Origin: Schistosoma mansoni
Taxonomy: Eukaryota; Platyhelminthes; Trematoda; Strigeidida; Schistosomatidae
Reading direction: 5' to 3'
Assembly: GCF_000237925.1 (NCBI RefSeq)
Contig: NC_031498.1
Coordinates: 14,671,906 to 14,735,905, forward strand
Length of the DNA: 64,000 nt
Shown here: one piece after another, positions 36,226 to 46,805 of the stretch
Numbering within the stretch: position 1 is the first letter of the stretch
Layout: every line of letters starts with the position of its first letter
The notes under the pieces: generated by a model
The model's database searches: none
The model's input: only the letters and a program-made list of their open reading frames with translations
Told to the model about the DNA's origin: nothing
Program-made: the position numbers and the translations under genes

Positions 36226-36515
36226 ACTTGATATTGTTTGTTTGTTTGAATCTTCCCATTGATGTTTAGAACTGAGATTGATCAGTCTTTTATTGGCATA
36301 TGTGCACACTATGCGTGTTGCCTCGATATGGCCTTAACTCACTATCAGAACTCAGTAGCTGAGTGGATAACGCGATGGCGTTTGAAGCGAACTGTACTGG
36401 GTTTGAGTCTCAGGGTGGACATCAACTCTGAGATGCAGGTACATCCAGCTGACGAGTTCCAGATAAGAGGAAACTCACGTCTTGGATTCCACTGCTAGTC
36501 ATTATTCATCTTATC
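36226..36515 (+). mobile_element. Family-A (Sm-alpha-type) repeat, rearranged copy
   Basis: 36226-36334 is the family linker in minus orientation (TTGTTTGAATCTTCCCATTG, then CCTCGATATGGCC). From 36336 the plus-strand tRNA-like part follows (TAGCTGAGTGGATAACGCGA; B box GGGTTTGAGTCTC), ending in a hammerhead-like segment at 36436-36494. The linker is inverted relative to the promoter/ribozyme half, as in the 4.4-kb copy. Confidence 0.85.
36436..36494 (+). ncRNA. Hammerhead-derived sequence, family A, helix II damaged
   Basis: The core CTGACGAG (36449-36456) and GAAA are kept and stem I (ATCCAG/TTGGAT) pairs. Helix II, normally GTCC/GGAC, reads GTTC/AGAG, so the closing pair next to the core is lost. 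Weak or no activity is predicted. Confidence 0.65.
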
Positions 36516-37160
36516 AGACAAAATGTTTTAAATTTTATAATATAACATTATTTACCCATTTGACTTATCTTTTGCTTTCTTAAAAAACGTAAATGAATTC
36601 AGGTAGATGTTTGTACGTATCTGAAACCTTGTAATGTCATTTTTTTTATTTTTTCTAATGTTTTTTTTCTGTTTTTTTTCTAATGTTTTCTAAATGTGAT
36701 AGAGTATGTGATTTCATCTTACTAATTAATGCATGATCTTAAAGTTTGATCAGCTAAATTATAAATAATGAATGAGACTACACGGAAAACTGTATTAACA
36801 TTGTAAATATAAATGACGGTTAGTGTTTATTTTTTTAGTCATATCCATAGTTATTACCTAAAATTAATTTTATCATTCTGTATATTTAAATGGTATAAAT
36901 TAACACACGTTACAAATGTTTATAGTTCGATTCATATGAATCAAACTGATGACAGTAATTTAAAACAGAGTTACGTTCTGTATATTGTATTCCGTTCCAG
37001 TTTGAAATCCTTTTAATGGTTTGAACTTATCGGTTTTTACTATAAACTAAATCAATTCCCTATCTAACAAGAAACAAATGTAAAATATTTTGTTATACTT
37101 TACTGAGATAGATTGTTATTTTATTAGTAACGTGATACATGAATTCCTATTTCATGTGCA
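36516..37160. other. No feature seen; T-rich tracts
   Basis: Poly-T runs near 36640-36680 and AT-rich sequence; no gene. Confidence 0.45.
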
Positions 37161-37164
37161 TTAT

Positions 37165-37440
37165 CAGAATGAAGGTTTGTGGAGATTATAGTAATTTTTT
37201 AGTTGTTAAACTCACGAGTCAATTTAAGCTAGACCACATTGAAAACCTGGAAGCTTCCAAATGCTCAATAGTGACTAACTTTAATATGGATTTCCTAGAG
37301 TTCTAGTGAGAAACTGTGATCATTGCAGTCTAATCCGTGTTCGAGATAGTTGTCCACATCAGACAATAGATGGACGATTGTACAAGATCATGGATCGATT
37401 GAAATTAGATATTGACACCGGTGGATGCCGGCCCAGTGGT
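37165..37440. mobile_element. Family-B composite remnant (two orientations)
   Basis: 37165-37255 is the tail and the start of the ribozyme 3' strand in minus orientation. From about 37290 to 37440 the upstream part of the element appears in plus orientation (CCTAGAGTTCTAGTGAGAAA, then GATGCCGGCCCAGTGG, an A-box-like end). The ribozyme and B box are missing. Confidence 0.65.
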
Positions 37441-38107
37441 CGTTCTATAATCCCTGGTTTATGTACATTGATAATAACTGTTATCGATAATTTGGCATAA
37501 CAGAATTCTCATTAGTAATATGTTAAATATCAGTCTTATGTTCTGAAATAGAAAACTTTGACGTAAAAATTGGCACTAATGTCCAATTAAACTAGTGGTT
37601 GGGTTCAATAAAATTCTTGGTAACTAAATTACGTGATTAAAAAAACTTAACACTGCTTTATTTACTATCATTTTTTTAATTTAATGAGCGCTAATTGGTG
37701 TTGTGTGATATTTTTAAAGTGTTGTGGAGATTGTTGATGCTATTTCTATTATATGACTTATGAAATACACTTAGTTACGTAAATTAATTAGAATGTAATA
37801 AAAGTGGTATTACATTACCCCGTGGTATTTAGAAGTTTTAATTCTTTAAATTATCCAGATGTTATATTTTACTGGTAGGATCAAAAGTGATCAGGTTGTG
37901 ACTGGGAGTTAGAGTAGAACTGATTTATTTATTAGATAAGAGTGATCATTATAGTATGTCAACAAATATATATGTTCACTAGTATATATTTATAAATATA
38001 TAGATGTTTACGAGAAATTTTATGAGTATAAAGAAAATATAAAATTACAGGAAATTTAAAAATGTAATTTTTTTATGAAATAATGAAACATATCCTAATC
38101 CAGAACC

Positions 38108-38368
38108 TATCAGTCTCAATTTCGTGGATCGGTTGAAGTTAGACATTAACACCTCTGGATGCCGGCTCATCGGTCAAGAAGTTAAGGTAGGTCCTGGGTT
38201 CGAATCTCGCGAGTGCGGAATCGTGGATGCGCACTGCTGAGGAGTCCCACAATAGGACGAAACAGCCGTCCAGTGCATCCAGATTTTCCATAGTGGTCTA
38301 ACTTCAATTGACTCATGATCTCAACTCTATAAAATTACTAAAATCTCCACAAACCCTCTTCTTAAATC
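38108..38368 (+). mobile_element. Family-B hammerhead/tRNA-like repeat, plus copy
   Basis: The upstream stretch (GTTGAAGTTAGACATTAACA), a degraded A box (GGCTCATCGGTCAAG), a good B box (GGGTTCGAATCTC at 38198-38210), an intact-core hammerhead and the complete tail to CTCCACAAACCCTCTTCTT are all present. It is the copy in the window with the best ribozyme. Confidence 0.88.
38229..38279 (+). ncRNA. Hammerhead ribozyme, family B, core intact
   Basis: Stem I GCACTG pairs perfectly with CAGTGC, and an outer GAT/ATC adds three pairs across a two-base bulge. The core CTGAGGA, helix II GTCC/GGAC with a CACAATA-type loop, GAAA, a very short stem III (AC/GT) and the cleavage triplet GTC are all present. 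Predicted cleavage is after 38270. The third stem III pair is A/C, so stem III has only two pairs; hammerheads with so short a stem III are known to work best as dimers. Activity is inferred. Confidence 0.8.
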
Positions 38369-39090
38369 GTTTAATTTTTTTCGTACTTTAGACTGTAAGT
38401 TACATAATCAATCCAGTTTTCTTTTCTTGTTGAAAAGTCAACAAAAATCAGTGTTATTAGCAGTCTAATATTTCAAAATTTACAATCTCCTCATTTAAAT
38501 ATTTCCTACTTCATGTCTAAATTGTCAATGAGAAAAACTAAATACCTAGAAGTGACCATTTTGACAGTTCTTTATCATTAAATACTTGCGATAAATTCTT
38601 CGACGCATAATTTAGTATCCAACTCAATTGCCAAGTGAGTTACACTGAAAAAAAAATAAAAATCAGAGTAAAAACGAAAAATAAGACTAAAATATATCTA
38701 AACTTTGTCTATTTAAGTATTATCAGCTGAGTATATCAATTCTAATACATATCACTTGAAATATCAGAATGTTTTTCCCAAAAGCGATTAATTCTAGTCA
38801 GTCGGTAATTGTTCTACAAAGACCGCTCTATTCAATCTTGTTAATTGTGAAAACTGAAAATATTTTTGAAACTAAAATTATCTAACTCATCTAGAAATAA
38901 AATAATAATAACGAACATATATCGTTGAAATGTGTTGTTTACAATTAATACAATAATCCGTAAATTTATTTAAAAAAACAGCTTTCAAATGAAAAAGCAT
39001 TTTATATGTATTTATTTTACAAATTAATTTGTTTATGTATAATCATAGTTTGTTCATCAGACTATAAATAATAATACAGTTATAAGTAAC
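38369..39090. other. No feature seen
   Basis: AT-rich spacer between a family-B and a family-A copy. Confidence 0.45.
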
Positions 39091-39446
39091 GATGGATACT
39101 GGATAGCAGTGGAATCCAAGACGCGAGTTTCGTCCTAATTAGGACGAGTCAGCTGGATGTACCTGCATCTCAGAGTTGACGTTCACTCTGGGACTCGAAT
39201 CCAGTACCTTTCGCTTCAAACACCATCGCGTTATCCACTCAGCTACTGAGTCCTGATAGCCACTTGCTTGTGCAATGAGGTGAAGTTTAAATTCACTTAG
39301 TATTGTTTGTTTGAATCTTCCTATTGATGTTTAGGACTGCACCTGGTCAGTCTCTATTTGGCATATGTGTATACTGTGCGTATTGCCTCGATATAGCCTT
39401 ATTTCATAAGCATTATAAGCGAAGATGGATAGTGACTAGCAGTGGA
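39091..39446 (-). mobile_element. Family-A (Sm-alpha-type) monomer, complete
   Basis: Read on the minus strand it begins TCCACTGCTAGTCACTATCC, a few bases past the ribozyme cleavage point, continues through the linker (AAATAAGGCTATATCGAGGC), the A box (TAGCTGAGTGGATAACGCGA) and the B box (GGATTCGAGTCCC), and ends with a full hammerhead and another TCCACTGCTATCC. It is thus one monomer with a ribozyme 3' product at the 5' end and a complete ribozyme at the 3' end, length about 340 bp. Confidence 0.9.
39107..39165 (-). ncRNA. Hammerhead-derived sequence, family A, core altered
   Basis: On the minus strand stem I (ATCCAG/TTGGAT), helix II (GTCC/GGAC, loop TAATTA), GAAA and the GTC cleavage triplet are in place. 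The core reads CTGACTCG rather than CTGACGAG (altered bases 39145-39148). Apart from this the fold is excellent. The same four-base change occurs at 5204-5207. Confidence 0.78.
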
Positions 39447-39594
39447 TAGTACGTAATCTTTGAATTTATTTGTAATATTTTGATTCGTTTACATTTAAGT
39501 ATTATTGTTTTACAGTAGTTACGTAATGAAGTTAAATGTATTTATTGAAAGTCAAACTTTAAACACAAAATATACAGGTAAGTTTCGAGTCTAA

Positions 39595-39835
39595 GTGTAA
39601 AAATTAACACGGTTCCAGGCACATCCAGACGACGAGTCCCAAATAGGATGATATGCACGTTCCCAATTTCATTGTTAACTACTATTAAAACATTATCTAA
39701 AACTGTTTATCATTTAGTGGCACTGTGAAGGAAGTCCGCTTAGGAGCCACATAAGCCAAAAGAGATTGATTGATTACAGTCCATAAAACCAATAAGGGAA
39801 AGATTGAAGCTCATATAACTGAATTTAGAAATATA
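39595..39835 (+). mobile_element. Family-A repeat, decayed
   Basis: It contains a degenerate ribozyme (CACATCCAGACGACGAGTCC, then AAATAGGATGATA, where GAAA reads GATA) and then a diverged linker (GAGATTGATTGATTACAGTC, CCAATAAGGGAAAGATT). It follows the ribozyme-then-linker order of a tandem unit and is older than the 39.1-kb copy. Confidence 0.65.
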
Positions 39836-40485
39836 GGTTTATGACATAATACTACCTTATTGGAATCCATTTTTGCTTTAGTATGTAACGAATTTTGAAT
39901 GAGCAAAAAGTATATTTCGGATTTAATAACCTCTTGGAGTGTTAAGATGTTCCATTCTTCATATTTACACTAGATAGTTTGAGCATATAAATGAGTCGAA
40001 AATACAATGAAGCTCTAAATCCTTTATTTTCTTATGACTTTCTACGAAAACTATCAACTAAGTTATGTGATCAAGTAAAATTCATCAGATAGATTACCGT
40101 TATACCATTATATAAACCTAGATGAGAGAGAGGTATACTTTGACAGTAGTCACATATCAGTGAATATCAAACGAAAAGCTCCGTTATATGTGAAAATCCT
40201 AAATGCAACTAGTTTCGGTCGGTATACTGTAAAACACATGATAATTTGTTTAACTAACCTTACAGAATCTAATTTATGGTGAAGTACAATAAACCCAAAG
40301 CCTTAAATGTTAACTGAAAATTCGGACTCCATAAATTCTAATTCTCATGAAGTTTGTAAACTTTCATAGTATTGTTTTATTCAAATAAGAATAACCTGTC
40401 CTAAACTATTACCTAAAATGTCATTTACAATTCATGAAAATGAGTTAAAGTTAAACTTATGCATCATTATATACCAGTTCATTAA
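39836..40485. other. No feature seen
   Basis: AT-rich; no gene. Confidence 0.45.
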
Positions 40486-40489
40486 TCTA

Positions 40490-40715
40490 GATAGTTCGCG
40501 CGAAAGACCAGAGGTTGCACGCTTGACACCCGGTAACCATGTCGTGGATGACCACCGCTGAGAATTCCTAAATAGAGCAGAACAACTGTCCGGTCTTTCT
40601 AAATTTTCGCCGACTGTCTAACTTTGATCGGTTCACGATCTCAACAAAATTTAGCAAACTCTGTTACACCACAATGAAAATAAAAAAGCTCAAATCACTA
40701 AATTTTCACAAACCC
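40490..40715 (+). mobile_element. Family-B repeat, strongly diverged
   Basis: The order of family-B words is kept: a GTCGTGGATGACCACCGCTG segment, AATTCCTAAATAG, a CTGTCCGGTCT cleavage region, a tail with GATCGGTTCACGATCTCAAC, and an AAATTTTCACAAACCCTACT end. The ribozyme core is lost. Confidence 0.55.
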
Positions 40716-41140
40716 TACTTCCTACACGAATAAACCTTGATCATAACTTACATAGATATCAGTCAATTTTTTTCCGATATATTTTTCTAAATTTTCTGTG
40801 CAATCATACATTCTTGGCTGACAAACATTTGCCTAACTCTACCTTGGTCCCTTCTATGATTATTATCGGTCACAACTCCGGATAAAGGAGAAGGGTTTAG
40901 TGTGAGGTGAGTTCACTCCGTAAAAAGAACACATCTGAAAAGTCGCTAACCAAAAAAACCCATATACACTTTAAATCTTAATGTACTGAGCTTAGGTAGA
41001 ATAACTGTCAGTCGACTTGTTTCCTTTTTCCAGTTAGTCGTTTATGTACCATTTGACTCCCCTTTTTATTACTGTGAGAATATTATACCATAATCCCTTG
41101 TAAGAGTAATCTGAAAGCAGGAAAATTTCATTAAATATTT
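40716..41140. other. No feature seen
   Basis: No gene or known repeat between the diverged plus and minus family-B copies. Confidence 0.4.
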
Positions 41141-41144
41141 AACC

Positions 41145-41450
41145 AATCCACGAAGTTAGGTAATCATTCACTAATGTCTTAAGTGAGTTACTACCTCACA
41201 ACACACTTGGTTGAAATCCACTGGTTACTGCCATTCACTAGAACTCCAGGAAATACATCAAGGAGACAGTCACTAGTAAGCATATGATCATTATGAGAAG
41301 GGAGATTTCCAATGATATTACTAATTTAATAGTTGAAATCATCAGTAAATTGAAGTGACACCATCACAGTAAATCTAAAAGAAATGGAAGACGGATTCAA
41401 AGAGTTATGGGACTATTAAGAATAGCGAAAACGCATTCCACATCACAACA
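41145..41450 (-). mobile_element. Family-B repeat, decayed, abutting the tandem array
   Basis: The plus strand reads the complement of the upstream part (CCACGAAGTTAGGTAATCAT, AGGAAATACATCAAGGAGAC, CATATGATCATTATGAGAAG). It continues through the terminal repeat into TAGTTGAAATCATCAGTAAA and a ribozyme remnant (TATGGGACTATTAAGAATAG). The left edge of the tRNA array follows within about 100 bases. Confidence 0.65.
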
Positions 41451-41483
41451 TTCGAAACAACGTGCGATCGAAAAGTGAAAACA

Positions 41484-41518
41484 AATTCAAAAAACCGCAT
41501 CCATACAACGAGCTTCAC
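41484..41518 (+). repeat. Diverged piece of the array unit at the array's left edge
   Basis: The sequence with AAACCGCATCCATACAACGA and GCTTC closely resembles the interior of the array unit (CACCGCACCCATCCAACGAG, GCTTC, e.g. 43261-43285) but directly precedes the first full copy. It looks like an older or rearranged piece of the same unit. Confidence 0.55.
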
Positions 41519-41824
41519 CACAGTCACTATTGAAACCGAGCTCGTGCAGCCAACACCATGGTCACGACAACCTCTGATAAACCACCAACACACTAGCAAT
41601 AAATAGTGTCAACAATTTCAACAACACCGCACCCATCCAACGAGCTTCGACAATTAGATATGACCGTAGGCCGAACTACTGATTGCCCGATCACCGCACA
41701 ATGCTAGTGCGCACGACACGCACGCAGATGGCAGTGAGCACACACTCACACGCACAGGATACTCAACCACATGGGACACTGATTGCAGACCTGAGGTTGA
41801 TGTTGTGTACTCCACTAAAATCCG

Positions 41825-41898
41825 TGCTCCGGGAGAGGCTCAAACTCTCGACCTCCGCATTATAAGTACGGCGCTCTAACCAACTAAGCTACCGGAGC
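41825..41898 (-). tRNA. tRNA-Ile(UAU), array copy 1, T-loop variant
   Basis: Same fold as the other copies: 7-bp acceptor GCTCCGG/CCGGAGC, anticodon loop CTTATAA with anticodon TAT. The T loop reads TTTGAGC instead of TTCGAGC, replacing the universal C56 and damaging the Pol III B box. It is probably a non-functional copy. A TTTT run lies just downstream (plus-strand AAAA at 41816-41819). Confidence 0.8.
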
Positions 41899-43460
41899 AC
41901 GTTGACGCGACAACAATCCTCATCCATCGAAAACACATTACACTTCAACAAACCATAACAACATTTCGCAACAGAATAATACACACTTCATAACACATCT
42001 ACTCTCAATTTATACTATCGAACAAACTCACCTCATACTCATTGTCTCTTCGTCTCTCTACACACGGAATATTAGCCATATTGTCTACACACTCATCTCC
42101 CGATTACAACTGATCAACAGCACATCACGTATGTCCTCCCCATCACAACTCTTCACAACCGATCGATTCACGCCACATATCACAAGTTCATCAACACCAT
42201 CCAACTAGTCTCATACATATGAGACTTTGTGGAAATCGTGCATCAACAACAAATCAAAAGTCCGTATCGTTCACAAACGAATAGTCCACTCGAACTCATT
42301 CCAAAAGTGAACGGAAACACGACACTCGTGGCTGACTTGATCAGATAGACGAAGAGACAACTGTCAACTGCATGATCATCAACTAGTCGACGAGGACTAC
42401 CCATCAACCACATAGTCGCTCTACACGTTCGCAGTTGGCAAGCATGTACGTATGAGCCACAATCACTGACACATACACGTCTCTCCTCTCATCGCTCTAC
42501 TATCAATCTACATGTAGACCAGTCACAAATGCTCGATCGAATTCAGAAGCGTGTCACCACAATGATATAGCCGACTTGGTTGGATAGCTCACTAGGTGAG
42601 TTGACTTGATTGTTTCTGTGACCGAGGTTCTACTGTCACTCCACACAAATCATGATTGTGTACAAGTCAAATGATTTCACAACACCGAGTGTATATACAT
42701 TGTGTGGGTGAGATTTGACAATACACCAATACATCGAGGTGATAATGACAGCTAGTCAAGTGTATTATTGAACATGAAGGCGAATCGGTGGCGGATACAG
42801 TGAGATGAGAGTACATTATGGTTCACAATAGATGGATTCTCTTAGTTCAGGTATCACGATGTTGAGCACGATTGATTTCTTGGACAGTGAGATACTTGTG
42901 CGACCGTAACATTGTCTGTCGTGAACTGAATCAGGTTTTGCTTAATCGTCTCGTTCTGTAATAATTCTGGAGGTGAGTTCGACCCTGTGACATGTGAACA
43001 GTGGACAGAAGTGTTTGTGGTTGGTGTGTTTGAACAGTGTGGTCAACTGGTTCATGTTGAGGGTGGATGATTTGTTGTAGACGATTGACTGGTAGAGAAC
43101 ACACTGGTCAACAATGTCCACTAGAGGAGGACAGTTTGACATGTGCCGGTGCTGCACAGTCACTATTGAAACCGAGCTCGTGCAGCCAACACCATGGTCA
43201 CGACAACCTCTGATAAACCACCAACACACTAGCAATAAATAGTGTCAACAATTTCAACAACACCGCACCCATCCAACGAGCTTCGACAATTAGATATGAC
43301 CGTAGGCCGAACTACTGATTGCCCGATCACCGCACAATGCTAGTGCGCACGACACGCACGCAGATGGCAGTGAGCACACACTCACACGCACAGGATACTC
43401 AACCACATGGGACACTGATTGCAGACCTGAGGTTGATGTTGTGTACTCCACTAAAATCCG

Positions 43461-43534
43461 TGCTCCGGGAGAGGCTCGAACTCTCGACCTCCGCATTATA
43501 AGTACGGCGCTCTAACCAACTAAGCTACCGGAGC
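43461..43534 (-). tRNA. tRNA-Ile(UAU), array copy 2
   Basis: Complete 74-nt cloverleaf without intron. Acceptor stem GCTCCGG/CCGGAGC, D arm GCTTAGTTGGTTAGAGC, anticodon arm CCGTA-CTTATAA-TGCGG, variable AGGTC, T arm GAGAG-TTCGAGC-CTCTC, discriminator A. Anticodon UAU reads the AUA isoleucine codon. The A box and B box are intact, and a TTTT Pol III terminator follows within about 10 bases. Confidence 0.96.
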
Positions 43535-45095
43535 ACGTTGACGCGACAACAATCCTCATCCATCGAAAACACATTACACTTCAACAAACCATAACAACAT
43601 TTCGCAACAGAATAATACACACTTCATAACACATCTACTCTCAATTTATACTATCGAACAAACTCACCTCATACTCATTGTCTCTTCGTCTCTCTACACA
43701 CGGAATATTAGCCATATTGTCTACACACTCATCTCCCGATTACAACTGATCAACAGCACATCACGTATGTCCTCCCCATCACAACTCTTCACAACCGATC
43801 GATTCACGCCACATATCACAAGTTCATCAACACCATCCAACTAGTCTCATACATATGAGACTTTGTGGAAATCGTGCATCAACAACAAATCAAAAGTCCG
43901 TATCGTTCACAAACGAATAGTCCACTCGAACTCATTCCAAAAGTGAACGGAAACACGACACTCGTGGCTGACTTGATCAGATAGACGAAGAGACAACTGT
44001 CAACTGCATGATCATCAACTAGTCGACGAGGACTACCCATCAACCACATAGTCGCTCTACACGTTCGCAGTTGGCAAGCATGTACGTATGAGCCACAATC
44101 ACTGACACATACACGTCTCTCCTCTCATCGCTCTACTATCAATCTACATGTAGACCAGTCACAAATGCTCGATCGAATTCAGAAGCGTGTCACCACAATG
44201 ATATAGCCGACTTGGTTGGATAGCTCACTAGGTGAGTTGACTTGATTGTTTCTGTGACCGAGGTTCTACTGTCACTCCACACAAATCATGATTGTGTACA
44301 AGTCAAATGATTTCACAACACCGAGTGTATATACATTGTGTGGGTGAGATTTGACAATACACCAATACATCGAGGTGATAATGACAGCTAGTCAAGTGTA
44401 TTATTGAACATGAAGGCGAATCGGTGGCGGATACAGTGAGATGAGAGTACATTATGGTTCACAATAGATGGATTCTCTTAGTTCAGGTATCACGATGTTG
44501 AGCACGATTGATTTCTTGGACAGTGAGATACTTGTGCGACCGTAACATTGTCTGTCGTGAACTGAATCAGGTTTTGCTTAATCGTCTCGTTCTGTAATAA
44601 TTCTGGAGGTGAGTTCGACCCTGTGACATGTGAACAGTGGACAGAAGTGTTTGTGGTTGGTGTGTTTGAACAGTGTGGTCAACTGGTTCATGTTGAGGGT
44701 GGATGATTTGTTGTAGACGATTGACTGGTAGAGAACACACTGGTCAACAATGTCCACTAGAGGAGGACAGTTTGACATGTGCCGGTGCTGCACAGTCACT
44801 ATGAAACCGAGCTCGTGCAGCCAACACCATGGTCACGACAACCTCTGATAAACCACCAACACACTAGCAATAAATAGTGTCAACAATTTCAACAACACCG
44901 CACCCATCCAACGAGCTTCGACAATTAGATATGACCGTAGGCCGAACTACTGATTGCCCGATCACCGCACAATGCTAGTGCGCACGACACGCACGCAGAT
45001 GGCAGTGAGCACACACTCACACGCACAGGATACTCAACCACATGGGACACTGATTGCAGACCTGAGGTTGATGTTGTGTACTCCACTAAGATCCG

Positions 45096-45169
45096 TGCTC
45101 CGGGAGAGGCTCGAACTCTCGACCTCCGCATTATAAGTACGGCGCTCTAACCAACTAAGCTACCGGAGC
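45096..45169 (-). tRNA. tRNA-Ile(UAU), array copy 3
   Basis: Sequence identical to copy 2 within the gene. Downstream, the T run is interrupted (ATCTTAG rather than ATTTTAG), so the nearest Pol III terminator is lost. Confidence 0.94.
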
Positions 45170-46731
45170 ACGTTGACGCGACAACAATCCTCATCCATCG
45201 AAAACACATTACACTTCAACAAACCATAACAACATTTCGCAACAGAATAATACACACTTCATAACACATCTACTCTCAATTTATACTATCGAACAAACTC
45301 ACCTCATACTCATTGTCTCTTCGTCTCTCTACACACGGAATATTAGCCATATTGTCTACACACTCATCTCCCGATTACAACTGATCAACAGCACATCACG
45401 TATGTCCTCCCCATCACAACTCTTCACAACCGATCGATTCACGCCACATATCACAAGTTCATCAACACCATCCAACTAGTCTCATACATATGAGACTTTG
45501 TGGAAATCGTGCATCAACAACAAATCAAAAGTCCGTATCGTTCACAAACGAATAGTCCACTCGAACTCATTCCAAAAGTGAACGGAAACACGACACTCGT
45601 GGCTGACTTGATCAGATAGACGAAGAGACAACTGTCAACTGCATGATCATCAACTAGTCGACGAGGACTACCCATCAACCACATAGTCGCTCTACACGTT
45701 CGCAGTTGGCAAGCATGTACGTATGAGCCACAATCACTGACACATACACGTCTCTCCTCTCATCGCTCTACTATCAATCTACATGTAGACCAGTCACAAA
45801 TGCTCGATCGAATTCAGAAGCGTGTCACCACAATGATATAGCCGACTTGGTTGGATAGCTCACTAGGTGAGTTGACTTGATTGTTTCTGTGACCGAGGTT
45901 CTACTGTCACTCCACACAAATCATGATTGTGTACAAGTCAAATGATTTCACAACACCGAGTGTATATACATTGTGTGGGTGAGATTTGACAATACACCAA
46001 TACATCGAGGTGATAATGACAGCTAGTCAAGTGTATTATTGAACATGAAGGCGAATCGGTGGCGGATACAGTGAGATGAGAGTACATTATGGTTCACAAT
46101 AGATGGATTCTCTTAGTTCAGGTATCACGATGTTGAGCACGATTGATTTCTTGGACAGTGAGATACTTGTGCGACCGTAACATTGTCTGTCGTGAACTGA
46201 ATCAGGTTTTGCTTAATCGTCTCGTTCTGTAATAATTCTGGAGGTGAGTTCGACCCTGTGACATGTGAACAGTGGACAGAAGTGTTTGTGGTTGGTGTGT
46301 TTGAACAGTGTGGTCAACTGGTTCATGTTGAGGGTGGATGATTTGTTGTAGACGATTGACTGGTAGAGAACACACTGGTCAACAATGTCCACTAGAGGAG
46401 GACAGTTTGACATGTGCCGGTGCTGCACAGTCACTATTGAAACCGAGCTCGTGCAGCCAACACCATGGTCACGACAACCTCTGATAAACCACCAACACAC
46501 TAGCAATAAATAGTGTCAACAATTTCAACAACACCGCACCCATCCAACGAGCTTCGACAATTAGATATGACCGTAGGCCGAACTACTGATTGCCCGATCA
46601 CCGCACAATGCTAGTGCGCACGACACGCACGCAGATGGCAGTGAGCACACACTCACACGCACAGGATACTCAACCACATGGGACACTGATTGCAGACCTG
46701 AGGTTGATGTTGTGTACTCCACTAAGATCCG

Positions 46732-46805
46732 TGCTCCGGGAGAGGCTCGAACTCTCGACCTCCGCATTATAAGTACGGCGCTCTAACCAACTAAGCTACC
46801 GGAGC
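46732..46805 (-). tRNA. tRNA-Ile(UAU), array copy 4
   Basis: Gene body as in copy 2. It has the same interrupted downstream T run as copy 3. Confidence 0.94.

Noticed and set aside
42942-43235. A 97-codon minus frame repeated in several array units (also shorter 60- and 68-codon frames)
   Set aside because: It is repeated only because the DNA is repeated; it has no domain or plausible start context, one unit disrupts it by a single-base deletion, and it overlaps no other evidence of coding.
44170-44290. A second tRNA-like promoter in the array unit (TAGCTCACTAGG and GAGGTTCTACTG)
   Set aside because: The A-box resemblance is partial, the B-box resemblance is poor and no cloverleaf forms.
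43155-44790. Spliced-leader RNA or spliceosomal snRNA in the array unit
   Set aside because: A 1.6-kb tandem unit made this worth testing, but I found none of the conserved leader or snRNA sequence words on either strand; only the tRNA is clear.
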